A stretch of DNA of 64,000 nucleotides from Paramecium octaurelia (taxonomy: Eukaryota; Ciliophora; Oligohymenophorea; Peniculida; Parameciidae): assembly GCA_905182995.1 (NCBI GenBank), contig CAJJDP010000094.1, positions 288,119 through 352,118 of the forward strand. The letters run 5' to 3'. Positions within the stretch are counted from its first letter, which is position 1. Every line of letters starts with the position of its first letter. The position numbers and the translations under genes were made by a program. The notes beneath the pieces are model-generated. The model saw only the letters and a list, made by a program, of their open reading frames with translations. It did no database searches and was not told the DNA's origin. This document shows positions 63,623 through 64,000 of the stretch, piece after piece.

Positions 63623-64000
63623 TCATTAGATTTTATTTTCCCTAACTTCTTACAAAGTTTTGAAAAACCACCTATATTATTCAAAACTTACTTATTTCAT
63701 TTTTGAATTGATATTTACACTATTTGAATCAATCACAAATGCCACTGACGTTTTATCTAACAGTTCCTAAGGTTTCAACTATATGATTATGAACTCTGTA
63801 GCATTATTATTTATTTTAGTACTAGAAGATTTACAAAATCCAATTCTTTCATATTTTGCTAAGTAATTTCCTCCCAAATGTCTTCATAATTTTAAACCAC
63901 CTAATATTCCATCTAATTATACCTATAAATCGCAAATTTTATATATTTATCTTTAAACTCATAAAATGCAATTTTCTTCCAATAACCTCTATCCCTTACT
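63623..64000 (-). CDS. C-terminal end of an unidentified protein (5' part beyond the window)
   Basis: Reading minus from the window edge gives RDRGYWKKIAFYEFKDKY, EYQVVQNYEDIWEEITQQN, then after a probable 29-nt intron (about 63,790-63,820) LKPQELLDKTSVAFVIDS and YRWFFKTLQEVRENKIQ, ending at TGA 63625-63623. The composition is charged, aromatic and helical. No domain is identifiable from ~110 residues. The stop lies 132 bp upstream of the giant gene's ATG on the same strand. The frame downstream of this stop contains further TGA codons, which supports ending the gene here. Confidence 0.5.

Overview
The window is ciliate macronuclear DNA, almost certainly from Paramecium. It is AT-rich and gene-dense. 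Long reading frames open up only when TAA and TAG are read as glutamine and TGA is the sole stop. Nearly every intron is 21-29 nt long with GT...AG ends. One gene is a trichocyst matrix protein, a family known from Paramecium. Standard-code ORFs are therefore fragments or antisense shadows, and I built the gene models by reading in the ciliate code and joining exons over short introns. For most models the spliced length is a whole number of codons, which is an independent check.

Layout. 1-7.0 kb: the N-terminal part of an aspartyl protease, ribosomal protein L30 with an abnormally long intron, and a C2CD3-like basal-body protein, all on the minus strand. 7.0-12.3 kb: a decayed SEC7-PH-TBC gene, a small membrane protein, a double CAP-domain protein (plus) and a U6 snRNA (minus). 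12.3-20.3 kb: an IQ/DUF4378 protein, a large helical protein, an NC2-beta (Dr1) gene with an in-frame TGA and a small basic protein. 20.8-31.2 kb: PKA catalytic subunit, trichocyst matrix protein, RING-H2 membrane protein, alpha-amylase, an unknown 802-aa protein and a SulP/SLC26 anion transporter. 31.7-38.5 kb: three small HSF-type transcription factors interleaved with a Dbf4-like zinc-finger protein, a multipass membrane protein and a LysM protein. 38.8-48.7 kb: a very Gln-rich protein, a B-box protein that looks decayed, a VPS8-like CORVET subunit and an SK-type potassium channel. 48.8-63.5 kb: one giant minus-strand gene (about 4,845 aa) with an RCC1-like N terminus and about 44-48 copies of an ~80-aa repeat. 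The last 380 bases hold the C-terminal end of another minus-strand gene.

There are no operons. Genes lie on both strands, and spacing is extremely tight (20-33 bp between several neighbours), so promoters and 3' signals must overlap adjacent coding sequence. Functional themes are cilium/basal body (C2CD3, DUF4378, SK channel), secretory organelles (trichocyst protein, VPS8, SEC7-PH-TBC remnant), transcription (HSFs, NC2-beta) and a giant, possibly structural, repeat protein. Three loci show nonsense or frameshift damage. That would fit loss of duplicate genes after the Paramecium whole-genome duplications, but assembly errors cannot be excluded from sequence alone.
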